Shown here in pieces: positions 27,017-36,005 of a stretch of DNA of 64,000 nt (its first letter is position 1; each line of letters opens with the position of its first letter). The stretch spans positions 2,728,001-2,792,000 of the forward strand of contig NC_019964.1 of assembly GCF_000328525.1 (NCBI RefSeq). Direction: 5' to 3'. Both the position numbers and the translations under genes were made by a program. This stretch comes from Halovivax ruber XH-70 (GTDB taxonomy: Archaea > Halobacteriota > Halobacteria > Halobacteriales > Natrialbaceae). The notes beneath the pieces are model-generated. The model had not been told where the DNA came from, did not search any database, and saw only the letters and a list, made by a program, of their open reading frames with translations.

Positions 27017-28069
27017 TCACTCCACGACGACGTTCTCCCAATCGTGGTCGCCGTGAGCACCCTCCCGTTCGCGGGCGCTCTGGGCGACGCGGATGAACTC
27101 GGCGGACTCGCGTGCGTCCACGATGGTGTGGCCGCCCGCGTAGCTCAGTCCGGAGCGGATGCCGGCGGCGAACTCGGCCGCTACGTCGACCAGCGGACCC
27201 CTGTACTCCGTGAGCCCCTCGACGCCTTCGTCCGCGTCGGGGAGCTCGTCGGTGTCCGTCCGGGCCTCGTTCGCCGCGGTCGTCGCCATGCCGCGCGAGC
27301 GCTTGTACCGGGTGCCGTCGATCTCGACGGTCGCCGGCGGCGCTTCGGCGGTGCCGGCGAAGAGGCTCCCCATCATCACGGCGTCGGCCCCCGCGAGCAG
27401 CGCCTTCACGGCGTCGCCAGAACAGCGGATGCCCCCGTCGGCGATGGTCCGCACACCGTACTCGTCGGCTGCCTCGGCGCAGTCACTGACGGCGGTGAGC
27501 TGGGGAACGCCCGCACCGGCGACGCGACGTGTGGTGCAGTGCGAGCCGGGGCCGATCCCGACCTTGACGCAGTCGGCACCCGCCTCGGCCAGATCGGCGA
27601 CGCCGGCGGGCGTCGCGACGTTACCGGCGATCAGGTCGACATCGGGGAACGCGTCGCGGATGGCGGCCACCGCGTCGAGACAGCGCTCCAGGTGTCCGTG
27701 TGCGACGTCGACCATCACACAGTCCACGCCGGCGTCGACGACCGCGTCCGTTCGCTCGATCGGGTCGCCGGCGATACCGACCGCGGCACCCACGGTGGCC
27801 TCGGCCGCGACCGCCTCGCGCACCTCGGCGGCCTGCTCCTCGATCGTCAGGAAGCGGTGGATCGTCCCCATGCCGCCGGCCTCGTCCATCGCGATCGCCG
27901 TCTCGGCCTCGGTGACGGTATCCATCGGCGCTGACAGGAGCGGCGTCGCGAGTTCGATCCCGTCGGTCAGGCGCGTCGAGAGGTCGACGTTCGAACGACT
28001 GTCCACGTCGGATCGCTGGGGGACCACCAGCACGTCGCCGTAGGACAGACCGGTCCGTAGCTCGTCCAT
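27017..28069 (-). CDS. IMP dehydrogenase/GMP reductase family enzyme without CBS domains
   Basis: 350 residues. TIM barrel start [55 protein letters not shown] directly followed by the catalytic half (no CBS pair inserted), active-site loop [20 protein letters not shown] with the catalytic Cys in CTTR, IADGGIR, and C-terminal [23 protein letters not shown]. Length and lack of CBS recall GMP reductase; the loop sequence [13 protein letters not shown] and EYRGPL flap resemble IMP dehydrogenase. I call it family level only. Confidence 0.82.
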   Translation of the reverse strand: MDELRTGLSYGDVLVVPQRSDVDSRSNVDLSTRLTDGIELATPLLSAPMDTVTEAETAIAMDEAGGMGTIHRFLTIEEQAAEVREAVAAEATVGAAVGIAGDPIERTDAVVDAGVDCVMVDVAHGHLERCLDAVAAIRDAFPDVDLIAGNVATPAGVADLAEAGADCVKVGIGPGSHCTTRRVAGAGVPQLTAVSDCAEAADEYGVRTIADGGIRCSGDAVKALLAGADAVMMGSLFAGTAEAPPATVEIDGTRYKRSRGMATTAANEARTDTDELPDADEGVEGLTEYRGPLVDVAAEFAAGIRSGLSYAGGHTIVDARESAEFIRVAQSAREREGAHGDHDWENVVVE

Positions 28070-28302
28070 ACCGCCCCTAGTGACGGTGCTGAGCGGTAAA
28101 AGGGTGACGACGCCTATCGGCTAGCAGGATGGCTCCCGCCATCGGCCAGCGGTGGCAATACCTCGCCGACCACCCGATACAGCCCTTCCCTGACCACCGG
28201 TACGACAGCTCGCCCGATCAGCGTTGGTGACACCTGCCCCGATCACGGCCATCCCCGGAACGAATCCAATCTAACTTTCACTAATACAATTTAGAAGGAA
28301 TT

Positions 28303-28329
28303 ATTGTCGTGCTGGGTCGATGTCGACGT

Positions 28330-28345
<16 letters not shown>
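28303..28345. promoter_or_regulatory. Perfect 13-bp inverted repeat around the thioesterase start codon
   Basis: Arms ATTGTCGTGCTGG (28303-28315) and its exact reverse complement (28333-28345), separated by 17 bp containing a second small palindrome GTCGA-TG-TCGAC. The ATG (28330-28332) sits directly before the second arm. On DNA it can be a repressor operator at the transcription start; in RNA it would bury the start codon in a hairpin. Confidence 0.85.
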
Positions 28346-28860
<515 letters not shown>

Positions 28861-28896
28861 CGGCAACGCGACGATCGAGGCAAGTCGGGTCAGTCG

Positions 28897-29889
28897 CTAC
28901 CAGTCGAGGCTGCCGCCGCTCTGGTACTCGGTCACCTGCGTCTCGAAGAAGTTCTTCTCCTTGTTCAGGTCGACCTGTTCGGACAGCCACGGGAACGGAT
29001 TCTCCGTCCCGTACTGTTCGTCCATGTCGAGTTGCGTGAGTCGCCGATCCGCGACGTACTCGACGTACTCGGCGAACTGTGGCGCGCTCATGCCGAGGAC
29101 GTCGGCGGGGCACGCCTCGGTCGCGTAGATCTGCTCCAGATCGACGGCCTCGGCGATCAGGTCGGCGACCTCCGCTTCGAACTCGGGGGTCCAGACGTCC
29201 GGGTTCTCGACGCGAATCTGATTGATGAGGTCGACGCCGAACCCGACGTGGAGTGACTCGTCGCGCAAGATGTACTCGAACTGCTGGCCGATCCCGACCA
29301 TCCTGTTCCGGCGTTTGAGCCCGAGCATCATGGCGAAGCCGGCGTAGAAGAAGATGCCCTCCATGATGACGTAGAAGCCGATCAGGTCGCGGAGGAACGC
29401 GCGCACGTCGTCCGCCGTCTCGATCGTGAAGTCGGCGTCGTCGATGGACTGGGTAAGGTCCACGACGAACGCGTCCTTCTCCGCGATGGACGGGACGCGT
29501 TCGTACATCCCATAGAGGTACTCGGGATCGAACCCGAGGCTGTCACAGCAGTAGATGAACGTGTCCGTGTGGATGGCCTCCTCGTAGGCCTGTCGAAGCA
29601 GATACTGGCGGCACTCGGGTGCGGTGACGTACTCGTACAGCGCGAGGACGATGTTGTTCGCGGTGAGCGACTCGGCCGTCGAGAAGAACCCCAGGTTCCA
29701 CTCGACGAGCTGGCGTTCCGCGTCGGACAGCGTGTCGTCGTTCCACTGCGAAACGTCGTCCTGCATCGGGATCTCTTCCGGGACCCAGTTGTTGTTCACC
29801 CCGGCGACGTAGTACTCTCTGGCCCAGTCGTAGTCGATGGGCAGGATCTTGTTCGGATCGTGCTGGTCGTCGTTGTTGATGAGTGGCAT
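28897..29889 (-). CDS. nrdB: Ribonucleotide reductase class I beta subunit (class Ic-like)
   Basis: 330 residues, ferritin-like four-helix bundle. Metal ligands can be mapped: Glu73 (FFSTAES), Glu104 and His107 (EEAIH), Glu177 (VIMEG), Glu211 and His214 (RDESLH). The Tyr that carries the radical in class Ia (four residues after the first His) is Phe111 here (EEAIHTDTF). Glu73 is 31 residues before Glu104, as Asp84/Glu115 in E. coli and Glu89/Glu120 in Chlamydia. It makes the radical/metal site for NrdA; Mn/Fe class Ic chemistry is inference. Second gene after nrdA, 48 bp gap. Confidence 0.95.
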   Translation of the reverse strand: MPLINNDDQHDPNKILPIDYDWAREYYVAGVNNNWVPEEIPMQDDVSQWNDDTLSDAERQLVEWNLGFFSTAESLTANNIVLALYEYVTAPECRQYLLRQAYEEAIHTDTFIYCCDSLGFDPEYLYGMYERVPSIAEKDAFVVDLTQSIDDADFTIETADDVRAFLRDLIGFYVIMEGIFFYAGFAMMLGLKRRNRMVGIGQQFEYILRDESLHVGFGVDLINQIRVENPDVWTPEFEAEVADLIAEAVDLEQIYATEACPADVLGMSAPQFAEYVEYVADRRLTQLDMDEQYGTENPFPWLSEQVDLNKEKNFFETQVTEYQSGGSLDW

Positions 29890-29937
29890 GTGTTGGCAAG
29901 TATGTCGGGTGGTGGGTGATGCGGTGATGTCGGTTCG

Positions 29938-32454
29938 TCACTGGCAGGCGTCGCACGTCGGATCCTCGACGGTACACAGGTCGGTGTCACCGTCGGTCGT
30001 TCCGCCGTCCGGGTCGCCATCGATCGTTCCGCCGTCCGGGTCATCGTCCGTCGTTCCACCGTCTACGTCGTCGGCGTCCGTTTCACCCACCGTCCGCCCG
30101 TCACTGCCGGGTGCGCTACGGTGCTGGGTGTTCCCGTACTCGTCCATGTCCAGCGTGGACTTCTCGATCTGCGAGGCGCCGAGCGTCCGGAGGTAGTACG
30201 TCGTTTTCAGACCGAGTTCCCACGCCGTCCGGTAGACGTCGTCGAGCAGTGTCCCGTCAGTGCTCGGGAAGAAGACAGTGTGCGAGACCGACTGGTCGAT
30301 CCACGTCTGACGGTGGGCAGTGAGCCGGAGTTGATGGCGTGGGTCGATCTCGAACGCGTTGCGATACCGTTCTCTGAGGGAGGACGGAATCGCGTCGATT
30401 TCCTGGACGGAGCCGTCGTGGTACTTGATCCGATCGATCATCTCTGCGTCCCACAGGTCGCGATCTTTCAGGTCGGAGACGAGGTGCTCGTTGACGACCG
30501 TGAAGTCACCGCTCATGTTCGATTTGACGTAGAGGTTCGAGTAGATCGGCTGGATGGAGGGTGTCGTCCCGTTGATCGTGGAGATGGTCGCGGTCGGGGC
30601 GACGGCCATCACGTTGGAGTTGCGCATCCCGTGTTCGGCCACGTGCTCGCGCACGATCGACCAATCGAGCGTCTCCTCGCGATCGGTCGGAATCGGCCGC
30701 CCTCGTTCCGCTTCGAGTCGGTCGACGGTGTCCTGCGGGAGGAGTCCGCGATCCCACTTCGAGCCCTCGTAGGACTCGTACGTGTCACGTTCCGCGGCGA
30801 GGCGTGCGGAATTGAAGATCGCGTGGTAGGAGACGAACTCCTGCCAGCGGTTGGCTTTCTCGACGGCCGCTTCGGCGTTCATCGGCACCTCGAGTTCCAT
30901 GAGGGCGTCGTGAAAGCCCATGACGCCGAGTCCAACCGGCCGGTGTCGCGAGTTCGCCCGTGCCGCCTGGTCGGTCGGGTAGAAACACAGATCCACCACG
31001 TTATCGAGCATCCGCATCGCAGTTTCGATGGTGGCTGCCAGGTGCTCGCGGTCCAGTTCGCCGTCCGCGATATGCGTGGCGAGGTTGACGCTGCCGAGGT
31101 TACAGACGGCGTGCTCGTCCGCGCTCGTGTTCAGCGTCACCTCCGTACAGAGATTCGAGGAGTGAATCGTCCCCACGTGATCCTGGGGCGACCGGAGGTT
31201 GCACGGGTCTTTGAACGTGATCCAGGGGTGACCGGTCTCGAACAGCCGGGTGAGCAAGTCGCGCCAGAGCTCCTCGGCGTCGACGCGTTCGTACTGTCTG
31301 AGCTGGCCGTTCTCGGCCCGGCGTTCGTACTCGCGGTAGCGCTCTTCGAACGCCGCACCGGAGAGATCGTGTAACTCTGGCGTTTCGTCGGGGCTGAACA
31401 GCGTCCACGACTCGCCGTTCTCGACGCGCTCTACGAACAGGTCGGGGATCCAGGCGGCCGTGTTCATGTCCGGCGTGCGCCGACGCTCGTCGCCGGTATT
31501 TCGCTTCAGGTCGAGGAATGCAGGGAAGTCGAGGTGCCAGCACGCGAGGTACGCACAGGCCGCGCCGCGTCGCTTGCCCGAGCGGTTGATGGCGGCGGTG
31601 ACGTCGTTGCCGATGCGGAGAAACGGAACGATACCGGTGGACTCGACGCCAGTGCTCTCGATGAGTGCGCCCGACGCTCGGAGGTTGGTCCAGTCGGTGC
31701 CGAGACCACCGGACCACTTCGAGAGCTGGGCCTGGTGCTTGTACGACTCGAAGATGTGTTCGAGGTCGTCCTGAACGGTCGTCAAGTAACACGACGACAG
31801 CTGGGGGTGGGTCGTCCCGCTGTGAAAGAGTGTGGGCGTCGACGGGGTGAACTCGAGGTTCGAGAGGACGTCGTAGAATTCCATCGCCCGGGCCTGCGGG
31901 TCGTCCTCTTCGAGGGCAAGCCCCATGGCGACGCGCATCCAGAACGCCTGGGGCAGTTCCAGGTGGTCGCCGTCCGAGGCCGTCTTCAAGAAATAGCGCT
32001 GGGAGAGCGTCTCCATCGCCATGTACGAGAAGTGTTCGTCGCGCTCGATCGCCAGATAGTCGGCCAGCGCCCGGAGGTCGAATCGGTCGGTCATGCGGTC
32101 GTCGAGCAGCTCCGCCTCGACGGCGCGCTCGACGTTCGCGACGAACGTCGCGCGGTACGCCTCGTCGAGCTCGAACCCGGTGAGGCGCTCGCCGATGACC
32201 TCCCAGTAGTACCGCTGTCGGAACACGTCGGCAGCGATGTGTCCGAACGCGGGGTCTCGTTCGATTCTGGCCGTCAGTGCCTGCGTGGTCGCGCGGTAGA
32301 TCTCTTCGAGCGATGCGCCATCGTACAGGTTCCGCTCGATCGCTGCGACGAGTTCGTCACGAACGTCGTCCGGCAGCGTGGCCTCGTGACCGGTTCGCGC
32401 ACGGTCGAGGATCGAACGGATCGTCTCGGCTGCAGTGGTCGTCTGTGTGGTCAT
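29938..32454 (-). CDS. nrdA: Ribonucleotide reductase class I alpha subunit
   Basis: 838 residues. Ten-stranded barrel with Cys222 (LSSCYLTTVQDD), the active-site N434-C436-E438 (SSNLCTEVTL), Cys451 (HAVCNLGSVNL) and C-terminal CTVEDPTCDACQ (Cys827, 834, 837) for thioredoxin-type re-reduction. The N-terminal 90 residues look like a remnant of an ATP-cone: its helical second half is present but the glycine-rich RDG nucleotide loop is absent. A DGG-T-D-D-P repeat precedes the C-terminal cysteines. It converts ribonucleotides to deoxyribonucleotides with NrdB. Confidence 0.95.
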   Translation of the reverse strand: MTTQTTTAAETIRSILDRARTGHEATLPDDVRDELVAAIERNLYDGASLEEIYRATTQALTARIERDPAFGHIAADVFRQRYYWEVIGERLTGFELDEAYRATFVANVERAVEAELLDDRMTDRFDLRALADYLAIERDEHFSYMAMETLSQRYFLKTASDGDHLELPQAFWMRVAMGLALEEDDPQARAMEFYDVLSNLEFTPSTPTLFHSGTTHPQLSSCYLTTVQDDLEHIFESYKHQAQLSKWSGGLGTDWTNLRASGALIESTGVESTGIVPFLRIGNDVTAAINRSGKRRGAACAYLACWHLDFPAFLDLKRNTGDERRRTPDMNTAAWIPDLFVERVENGESWTLFSPDETPELHDLSGAAFEERYREYERRAENGQLRQYERVDAEELWRDLLTRLFETGHPWITFKDPCNLRSPQDHVGTIHSSNLCTEVTLNTSADEHAVCNLGSVNLATHIADGELDREHLAATIETAMRMLDNVVDLCFYPTDQAARANSRHRPVGLGVMGFHDALMELEVPMNAEAAVEKANRWQEFVSYHAIFNSARLAAERDTYESYEGSKWDRGLLPQDTVDRLEAERGRPIPTDREETLDWSIVREHVAEHGMRNSNVMAVAPTATISTINGTTPSIQPIYSNLYVKSNMSGDFTVVNEHLVSDLKDRDLWDAEMIDRIKYHDGSVQEIDAIPSSLRERYRNAFEIDPRHQLRLTAHRQTWIDQSVSHTVFFPSTDGTLLDDVYRTAWELGLKTTYYLRTLGASQIEKSTLDMDEYGNTQHRSAPGSDGRTVGETDADDVDGGTTDDDPDGGTIDGDPDGGTTDGDTDLCTVEDPTCDACQ
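29978..30067 (-). repeat. Asp/Gly/Thr tandem repeats in the NrdA C-terminal linker
   Basis: In-frame repeats of a nine-residue unit like D-P-D-G-G-T-I/T-D-G/D (about three copies) between the last structured region and the Cys-containing C-terminal tail. The DNA repeat unit is 27 bp with synonymous differences. It forms a flexible acidic linker. Confidence 0.7.
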
Positions 32455-32485
32455 GGTGGGTGTATTCGACTGTCGGGGCCGCTCG

Positions 32486-32506
32486 GCAGTGCATAGTTGG
32501 CACTGC
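32486..32506. promoter_or_regulatory. Inverted repeat GCAGTGC upstream of nrdA
   Basis: GCAGTGC and GCACTGC separated by 7 bp, 32 nt upstream of the nrdA ATG. It is close to the expected transcript start or leader; could be an operator or a leader hairpin. Confidence 0.45.
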
Positions 32507-32600
32507 TGGTGCTCTCGTCCCCTGAATGCGGAGAGTCCGTCCTCTCTGCACTATCGGGTACCGAGTGATCGACCATAAATGTGTCCAATATACTTTCAAT

Positions 32601-32620
32601 AGTACAAGTGTATTTGTACT
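32601..32620. promoter_or_regulatory. Inverted repeat AGTACAA-N6-TTGTACT upstream of nrdA
   Basis: Perfect 7-bp arms AGTACAA and TTGTACT with a 6-bp spacer, immediately upstream (on the minus strand) of an AT-rich TATA-like AAAGTATATT for nrdA. Position is right for an activator or repressor site. It does not match the NrdR-box I know. Confidence 0.5.
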
Positions 32621-32874
32621 CCGCGAAGAGCCGCTGCAGCGCGTTCTGACGCACTGGGTGGAAGACGGTGAGAGCAGCGACAGCTACGAGGCGAAGGCCG
32701 TTCGAGATGGTCGGTCAGATAACTTCGAAGGAGTGGGCAGAGGGCTTCGGCTGGACAGGATGGAGTGCGTCGAAGCATCCGAACAAGTGTGTCAAAGTCT
32801 GTGCGGAAGCGGTCCGGATCAGGACAGGCGGTCCGAAGGGACGGACTCGACCGCGACCCGACGGCCGGAGACGG

Positions 32875-33921
32875 TCACCCCTCGAACGGTAACTCCGGTT
32901 CGTAGTCGATCGCGTCGATGGCGGCCTCGAGCACGGTCTCGACGTTCTCGCCGGTTTCGACGCTCATCAGGAAGTCCGCGTCGAGGGCGGGGAGCGACTC
33001 GTCGTCGGGATCGAACCGATCGACCTTGTTCGCGACGGTGATGACGGGTACCTCGATCGATTCGAACTGTGCGGCGATAGCGTCACGGAGTTCGAGCTGA
33101 GCCTCGATCGGGTAGCCGGCACCCCCACTGGGATCGAGGAAGACGAGCACGCAGTCGGCGAGGTGCTCGATGGCGCTCGCCGCCTGGGATTCGATCTCGT
33201 TTCGCTCCTCCGGTGGCCGGTCGAGCAGTCCAGGCGTGTCGACGAGCTGGTACCGGATGTGATCGCGTTCGAGGTGACCCAGTCCGACACCCTTGGTGGT
33301 GAAGGGGTAACTCGCCGTCTCGCCGCGGGCGCGCGTCACGGTGTTGACGAACGAGGATTTGCCGACGTTGGGGTAGCCCGCCACGACGATCGTCGGTTCG
33401 TCGGGGTTGATCTCGGGCAGGTCCCGCAGCGCGTTTCGCGCGTCGTTGATCGCCCGGAGGTCGACGTCGACCTGCTCGACGACGTCGGCCAGGCGAGCGA
33501 ACGCCTGTTTTCGGTGCTTGCGCGCGGTGTCGACGTCGGTCTTGCGCAGCTTCGACTGGTACTCACGCTGGATCTCCTCCGTCTGCCTGGCCGCCCACGA
33601 GACTCGCGAGAGCGCCTGGCGCAGGCCATCAACACCGTTCCGATCGTCCTCGTCGTCAGCCACGGACTCCGGACCGAGCGTCACCTCCGCCAGGATCGCC
33701 TCCGCGAGTTCCATGTAGAACGGTGAGACGTCGTACTCGAAGTCCGGCCACGCCGTGACCACGTTCTCCAGATTGTCTGAGACGATGTTGCCCGCCGTCT
33801 GCAGCATCGACTGCTGGGCCTCCAGGCCCTGCTGGGCCCGCCCGGCCCGTGACGCGCGCGAAAACGCTTTGTCGATCAGCTCTTCCGACGTCGGCGTCGT
33901 CGGAAGGTCCTCGAAAATCAT
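32875..33921 (-). CDS. NOG1-type ribosome-biogenesis GTPase
   Basis: About 348 residues from ATG 33921 (MIFEDLPTTPTSEELIDKAF). N-terminal helical NOG1 domain, then a G domain: G1 AGYPNVGKSSFVN, G2 YPFTTKGV, G3 DTPGLLDR, G4 NKVD (VANKVDRFD). It works in 50S assembly. An open frame to 34095 exists but the additional residues are low-complexity and overlap the divergent DUF5518 gene start, so I chose the family start. Confidence 0.93.
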   Translation of the reverse strand: MIFEDLPTTPTSEELIDKAFSRASRAGRAQQGLEAQQSMLQTAGNIVSDNLENVVTAWPDFEYDVSPFYMELAEAILAEVTLGPESVADDEDDRNGVDGLRQALSRVSWAARQTEEIQREYQSKLRKTDVDTARKHRKQAFARLADVVEQVDVDLRAINDARNALRDLPEINPDEPTIVVAGYPNVGKSSFVNTVTRARGETASYPFTTKGVGLGHLERDHIRYQLVDTPGLLDRPPEERNEIESQAASAIEHLADCVLVFLDPSGGAGYPIEAQLELRDAIAAQFESIEVPVITVANKVDRFDPDDESLPALDADFLMSVETGENVETVLEAAIDAIDYEPELPFEG

Positions 33922-34054
33922 GCCCGTCGCTACGGGCGGCGTTCTTAAAAGCGCGTCCGTTGGCCGGCGCGAGTCCTGTCGAGTGTGTACGTGCTGCACG
34001 CCAAGCTGTCCCGGTGGCGACGCGCTTTTGCCGCCACACTCCCTTCGATCGGGT

Positions 34055-34423
34055 ATGACAGACTGGCACGCCGTGATCGTCGGCTTCCTGGTCATGACCG
34101 TCGCGTCGATCGTCGGCCTCGCAGTGCCGGTCTTCGGCCAGCTAACCGCCGGGCTCCTCGGCGGCTTCGTCGCGGGCTACATGGCCGGGGGCGGTCTCTG
34201 GAGCGGTGCCTGGCACGGCACGCTCGCGGGCGGCCTCGGCGCTATCATCGCAGGGGTCGTGCTCGCTCTCGCCGTCGGAATCGGCGGGCTGGCACTCGGC
34301 CCAGTCGGCGCGGCCGTCGGCGGGGTCGCGGGACTGGCGATCGTCTTCCTCGCCATCGTGATCGGATTCGTGATGGCGATCGAGAGCGCCATCGCAGGGG
34401 CCATCGGTGCTGCGATCGCCTAG
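34055..34423 (+). CDS. DUF5518-type small membrane protein
   Basis: About 122 residues from ATG 34055 (MTDWHAVIVGFLVMTVASIVGLAVPVFGQLTAG). Four hydrophobic, Gly/Ala-rich helices, as in DUF5518 proteins of haloarchaea. Function unknown. Divergent from NOG1, followed by a SHOCT protein 53 bp later. Confidence 0.75.
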   Translation: MTDWHAVIVGFLVMTVASIVGLAVPVFGQLTAGLLGGFVAGYMAGGGLWSGAWHGTLAGGLGAIIAGVVLALAVGIGGLALGPVGAAVGGVAGLAIVFLAIVIGFVMAIESAIAGAIGAAIA

Positions 34424-34476
34424 TCGACCCCCGTCCGGGCGAAGCGACTACGTAGCTGGCCTGTCAATACGACTGC

Positions 34477-34824
34477 ATGGATAGCGACGATCTCCTGAAA
34501 GTCGGCCTCGTCCTGCTCGCCGTATTCGTGCTCTTTCCGCTCTTCTTCGGCGCGGTGTTCCTCCCGTCGCTGGCCGGGTTCGGCCACGTCGGGATGGGGA
34601 TCGGTGGTGTCGGATTGTTGTTCTGGCTCGCTGCCAGCCTCCTCCCGCTACTCGTCCTGCTCGGCGTCGGGTACCTGTTGTACACCGTGGTGACCGGCGA
34701 CGACGAGGATCGGGCCATCGAAGAACTGCGGGCCGCCTACGCACGTGGCGAACTCACGGACGAGGAGTTCGAAAACCGGTACGACCGACTCACTCGGACG
34801 GACGGCGCTGACGACGACTGGTAA
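34477..34824 (+). CDS. SHOCT-domain membrane protein
   Basis: 115 residues. Two or three hydrophobic segments (VGLVLLAVFVLFPLFFGAVFL and LLFWLAASLLPLLVLLGVGYLLYTVV), then a C-terminal SHOCT motif: AIEELRAAYARGELTDEEFENRYDRL. SHOCT is a short oligomerisation motif. The stop is 77 bp from the convergent glycosyltransferase end. Confidence 0.85.
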   Translation: MDSDDLLKVGLVLLAVFVLFPLFFGAVFLPSLAGFGHVGMGIGGVGLLFWLAASLLPLLVLLGVGYLLYTVVTGDDEDRAIEELRAAYARGELTDEEFENRYDRLTRTDGADDDW

Positions 34825-34901
34825 GTGGCGGACGTGCCCGGGACGTGACGAACAGGCGCCGCACGCTGTCGATTCTGGCTGTAGCGACCAGGTGTCTCGA
34901 C

Positions 34902-36005
34902 TCAGTCGAGTGAACGCTGCGAGTCGTCGGGGAACCAGCGATCGGTGGCCGTCGTCGGGAGTTCGGCGGTCGCCGACCCGGCACTCTCGTAGAGGTGTTC
35001 GAGGTGGGAGAGCGTGTGATCGATGGCGTAGCGCTCGACGGCCCCACGCGTGTCGCGGTCGGCCGCCAGACAGGACTCGATGGCCGTGACCATCGAGTCC
35101 AGGTCGCGGAGTTCGAAACGCTCGCCGTTGCCCGTCCCGATCGTCTGATCGAAGGGAGCGACGTCCGCCGCTGCGACCGGCGTCCCGCAGGCGTTCGCCT
35201 CGAGCGTCGAGAGGCCGAGCGTGTCGCCGGTCGAGGAGGTGACGAACGCGTCGAGCGACGACAGGAAGGTCGGCAGGTCCTCGCGGGGCAGGAAGTCCCG
35301 CAGTTCGACGTTGTCGGGCGCCTCACGTTCGAGCGGGCCGCGACGGGGCCCCTCGCCGACGACGACGAAGTCGTACTCGGGCAGTTCGCGGGCCGCCCGG
35401 AGGAGTTCCTCGACGTTCTTCTCCATGCTGAGGCGGCCGCTGTAGCCGATCACCGTCCGATCGGGGTACCAGTCCTCGTCGGTCGGCTGGAAGAAGTCCA
35501 TATCGATGCCGACGGGGAGCGGGACGTGTTCGACGTTGCGATCGATCCGCTTGGTCGAGGCGGTGACGAGGTCGAACCCGCGCAGGAAGGCGTTCTCGAT
35601 CGGAACGTACAGTTTCGCGAGGGCGGTCGCGAGCGGGCCGACCTTGATGCTCTGGTGGAAGTACTCCTCCAGTGGCGTGTGGTGGGTGTAGATCGACGGC
35701 ACGTCGTGTTTCTTGGCGTACCGACGGCCGAGCCGACCCACCGGGGCCGGGCCGTGACAGTGGACGATGTCCAGCTCCGGCAGCGTCGAGAGGCGCCGGT
35801 AGAGCGGGACGCGATACCCGGAGTAGAAGGGGTTGGGCAGCGACCGGACGGGGTGTTCGCGCTCGCCCGGTTCGTAGTCGCCGTCCGGGTAGATCACGTG
35901 GACCTCGTGGCCCGCCCGCTCCAGTTCCTCGCGCCAGAGCTTGATCGTGTACGTTACGCCGTCGATCTCGGGGAAGTAACTGTCCGTAAAGAAGCCGATC
36001 TTCAT
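34902..36005 (-). CDS. GT4-family glycosyltransferase
   Basis: 367 residues, GT-B fold. N-terminal IGFFTDSYFPEIDGVTYTIKLWREELERAGHEVHV, sugar-nucleotide part with VVGEGPRRGPLE and E-x7-E in STLEANACGTPVAA. Transfers sugars to lipid or glycan acceptors; position in the envelope cluster fits surface glycan. Overlaps the next glycosyltransferase by ATGA. Confidence 0.9.
   Translation of the reverse strand: MKIGFFTDSYFPEIDGVTYTIKLWREELERAGHEVHVIYPDGDYEPGEREHPVRSLPNPFYSGYRVPLYRRLSTLPELDIVHCHGPAPVGRLGRRYAKKHDVPSIYTHHTPLEEYFHQSIKVGPLATALAKLYVPIENAFLRGFDLVTASTKRIDRNVEHVPLPVGIDMDFFQPTDEDWYPDRTVIGYSGRLSMEKNVEELLRAARELPEYDFVVVGEGPRRGPLEREAPDNVELRDFLPREDLPTFLSSLDAFVTSSTGDTLGLSTLEANACGTPVAAADVAPFDQTIGTGNGERFELRDLDSMVTAIESCLAADRDTRGAVERYAIDHTLSHLEHLYESAGSATAELPTTATDRWFPDDSQRSLD

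Larger units (their letters stand above)
32455..32874. other. nrdA promoter region and gene-free stretch before NOG1
   Basis: 420 bp. The 170 bp next to nrdA is AT-rich for this genome and holds the two inverted repeats and TATA-like sequences. The rest, towards the NOG1 stop, has no convincing gene or repeat. Confidence 0.5.

Noticed and set aside
28070-28302. Possible gene in the gap between the IMPDH-family gene and thioesterase
   Set aside because: No frame of useful length or family; AT-rich end fits a promoter.
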